Source of the DNA: Campylobacterota bacterium
GTDB taxonomy: Bacteria; Campylobacterota; Campylobacteria; Campylobacterales; Sulfurovaceae
Assembly (NCBI GenBank): GCA_003646525.1
Contig: QMKU01000038.1
Location: forward strand, 1 to 8,867
DNA: 8,867 nucleotides
Direction: 5' to 3'
In this document: positions 7,717 through 8,867 of the stretch, one piece after another
Layout: each line of letters begins with the position of its first letter
Position numbering within the stretch: position 1 is the first letter of the stretch
Position numbers and translations under genes: made by a program
Notes under the pieces: generated by a model
What the model was told of the DNA's origin: nothing
Seen by the model: the letters and a program-made list of their open reading frames with translations, nothing else
Database searches by the model: none

Positions 7717-8271
7717 ATGCGACATGTTTCACTTTCTATTTTAACTGCTGCCGTAATCGGGCTACTGCCTTTGGGTGCTAGTGAACCTTCTACTGCTACT
7801 GCACAGGCACCCAAGGTAGAGCCTGCCAAAGCAAGCTCTTTTGAGTTTACGACGATCGAAGGAAAAAAGATCGTAATTATTGAGACAGCAGACGGATTTA
7901 AATTTCCAACGCTTAAAGATAAAAATACCATCATAATGTTCTATATATACTCAGGTAAGCCCTGCCGCAATGAGATGAAGATATTTTCAAAAGTCAAAAC
8001 GAAGCATCCAGATCTTGAGTTTATAACTTTTGAGCTCAAGGGTCTTACTCCTGAAAAGCTCAAAGAGTTTCAGAAAGAACTGGAACTAAAGGGTCTAAAT
8101 ATGATCAATACACAGCAAGCCCTTCCTTTTGCCAATTACATTTCTAGTCGCGCCGAGTGGCCAGGCTCAGTTCCTCTGCTGATCGTGTCAGACAAGAGTG
8201 GCACAGTAAAGCATATGCAGCTAGGAGCTATGAGTGAGGAAGAGATAGAGAATACTCTGAAAAACCTTTAG
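7717..8271 (+). CDS. exported thioredoxin-fold protein lacking the first active-site cysteine
   Basis: 184 residues with a signal peptide at about 1-22 (MRHVSLSILTAAVIGLLPLG, cut near GAS). A low-complexity Ala/Pro/Thr linker follows to about 40, so it should act in the periplasm, possibly as a lipid-free soluble protein. Residues 64-184 resemble the TlpA/ResA thioredoxin fold: FYIYSGKPCRNEM (75-87) aligns with FWATWCGPCRxEM, and VPLLIVSDKSG (152-162) holds the expected cis-proline P153. The first catalytic Cys is replaced by Gly80, leaving Cys83 as the only cysteine in the protein, so normal dithiol exchange is not possible. The ATG at 7717 has AAGGA 5 nt upstream. The frame is open further back into clpB, but that part is not credible. 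The gap to clpB is 37 bp, and the next gene follows after 18 bp. The fold is fairly sure; the function is unknown. Confidence 0.8.
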   Translation: MRHVSLSILTAAVIGLLPLGASEPSTATAQAPKVEPAKASSFEFTTIEGKKIVIIETADGFKFPTLKDKNTIIMFYIYSGKPCRNEMKIFSKVKTKHPDLEFITFELKGLTPEKLKEFQKELELKGLNMINTQQALPFANYISSRAEWPGSVPLLIVSDKSGTVKHMQLGAMSEEEIENTLKNL

Positions 8272-8278
8272 ACTATTC

Positions 8279-8283
8279 AAGGA
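8279..8283 (+). promoter_or_regulatory. ribosome binding site deciding the start of the MreB-like gene
   Basis: AAGGA 6 nt before the ATG at 8290. It favours this ATG over the second in-frame ATG three codons later. Confidence 0.65.
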
Positions 8284-8289
8284 AAACAA

Positions 8290-8649
8290 ATGTTATCAAT
8301 GTTCAAAACACAAATTTTTTATGTCAAAATAAGAGAAAATTCGTTTAATATCAAGTGTATAGATAGTGGTGAAAATATTGTACTTGATGCTAAAACACCT
8401 TTTTCAAGCAAACGCCTCTTGATTGGAGAGTTTGAAGTAGCAGAAAAACTTCTCAGGAGTGGGTTCAAGAAATTGATCAAAGGATTTATTGCTCCTATTG
8501 CTGTCAAGCATCCACTTGAACTTGTTGATGATAAATTATCTGGGGTGGAAGAAAAAATATTTAGAGAAATAGCATTAAGTGCAGGAGCAAGAAAAGTTAA
8601 GCTTTGGCTTGGTGACGAATTGACAGATCAAGAGTTATTGAGCGTATAG
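8290..8649 (+). CDS. small protein resembling the N-terminal subdomain of MreB
   Basis: 119 residues, function unknown. Two stretches recall MreB. LLIGEFEVAEKLLRSGFKKLI (43-63) matches the IADFTVCEKMLQYFI region. GVEEKIFREIALSAGARKVKLW (85-106) matches the VERRAIRESALGAGAREVFL region, in the same order and at similar distance. The protein ends at ELTDQELL, before the phosphate-2 loop (DIGGGT) and everything after it, so it cannot be a complete actin-type ATPase. The N-terminal phosphate-1 motif (DLGTANT in MreB) is also not visible; KIRENSFNIKCIDSG stands in its place. No signal peptide or membrane helix is seen, so it is likely cytoplasmic. The end is a normal TAG with no MreB continuation after it. 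It lies 18 bp after the thioredoxin-fold gene, probably in one transcript. The MreB link is from memory of motifs, not an alignment. Confidence 0.7.
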   Translation: MLSMFKTQIFYVKIRENSFNIKCIDSGENIVLDAKTPFSSKRLLIGEFEVAEKLLRSGFKKLIKGFIAPIAVKHPLELVDDKLSGVEEKIFREIALSAGARKVKLWLGDELTDQELLSV

Positions 8650-8775
8650 TAGATTTATCTTGACTCTAACATCTAAAAACTTACTCCTAAAACTCCTCCT
8701 AACTTGCGCTAGTTGTTATGCCTTCTTGGCACACCCAGACTCCTAGTATCTACTTAGAGGTTGGTTGCTATGTGA
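8650..8775. other. intergenic region between convergent genes, two small hairpins
   Basis: No credible gene. Two adjacent small stem-loops are present: AACT-N6-AGTT (8701-8714) and TGCC-TTCTT-GGCA (8719-8731). Neither is followed by a T-run on either strand, so they are poor intrinsic terminators. A short CTCCT-rich repeat (8683-8702) reads as AGGAG twice on the minus strand but serves no real start codon. Confidence 0.45.
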
Positions 8776-8867
8776 TTATTTAAAATCTGGTTTTGGTGTT
8801 GCATCTGTGCTTTTTGGTAGTTGTGGGTAGGTTATGATAGGTTTTCTCCCCTCTAGTGAACCAAAAA
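8776..8867 (-). CDS. C-terminal end of an unidentified protein (cut by window edge)
   Basis: On the minus strand the frame is open from the window edge for 29 codons and ends in TAA at 8776-8778. The visible tail contains LEGRKPIITYPQLPK and ends TPKPDFK. The Pro/Lys-rich end looks like a natural, flexible C-terminus rather than random sequence, and the frame closes at a sensible distance from the convergent neighbour. It has no recognised motif and I do not assign a family. The other two minus frames are interrupted or less protein-like here. It could still be chance, given its length. Confidence 0.45.
   Translation of the reverse strand, partial: FGSLEGRKPIITYPQLPKSTDATPKPDFK

Noticed and set aside
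8655..8700. Minus-strand AGGAGGAG followed by an ATG
   Set aside because: The ATG at 8672 opens only five codons before a stop, and the spacing to the Shine-Dalgarno-like repeats is too long.
8701..8731. Intrinsic terminator or small RNA gene
   Set aside because: The two stems are only 4 bp each and lack a T-run; there is no promoter-terminator pair to support an RNA gene.

Overview
The window reads as ordinary chromosome of a Campylobacterota (Epsilonproteobacteria) organism, most likely a Sulfurovum/Sulfurimonas-type relative. This rests on the AT-rich sequence, on the protein character of ClpB, PurC and Ctp, and on the gene order. From memory, Campylobacter jejuni has the same block: clpB diverging from ctp, then purC, purS, purQ, a hypothetical membrane protein, plsC and crcB. 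Genus-level placement is inference.

Left two thirds, minus strand (about 4918 down to 1): one densely packed operon, ctp - purC - purS - purQ - SH3-domain membrane protein - plsC - crcB. Every junction is a stop/start overlap or a direct abutment (TAGTG, TAA|ATG, TGATG, TAATG, then 23-nt and 35-nt overlaps), so translation is probably coupled throughout. It combines a secreted processing protease, three purine-biosynthesis genes, an envelope protein, a phospholipid acyltransferase and a fluoride channel. The first gene (crcB) is cut by the window edge.

Middle (4919-5093): a divergent, AT-rich promoter region. Facing right is a perfect TTGACA-17-TATAAT promoter for clpB. A sequence resembling the HspR operator (HAIR) overlaps its -35 box and spacer, which suggests heat-shock repression.

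Right third, plus strand (5094-8649): clpB, then two small genes in the same direction. The first is an exported thioredoxin-fold protein in which the first cysteine of the CxxC position is a glycine. The second is a 119-residue protein that resembles only the N-terminal subdomain of MreB. A second good promoter lies across the end of clpB, so the two small genes may be transcribed both with clpB and separately.

Right edge: a 126-bp intergenic stretch with two small hairpins but no clear terminator, then the last 29 codons of an unidentified gene converging from the right. Nothing indicates a mobile element, CRISPR array, rRNA, tRNA or phage. The least-explained parts are the two small genes behind clpB and the HAIR-like operator.
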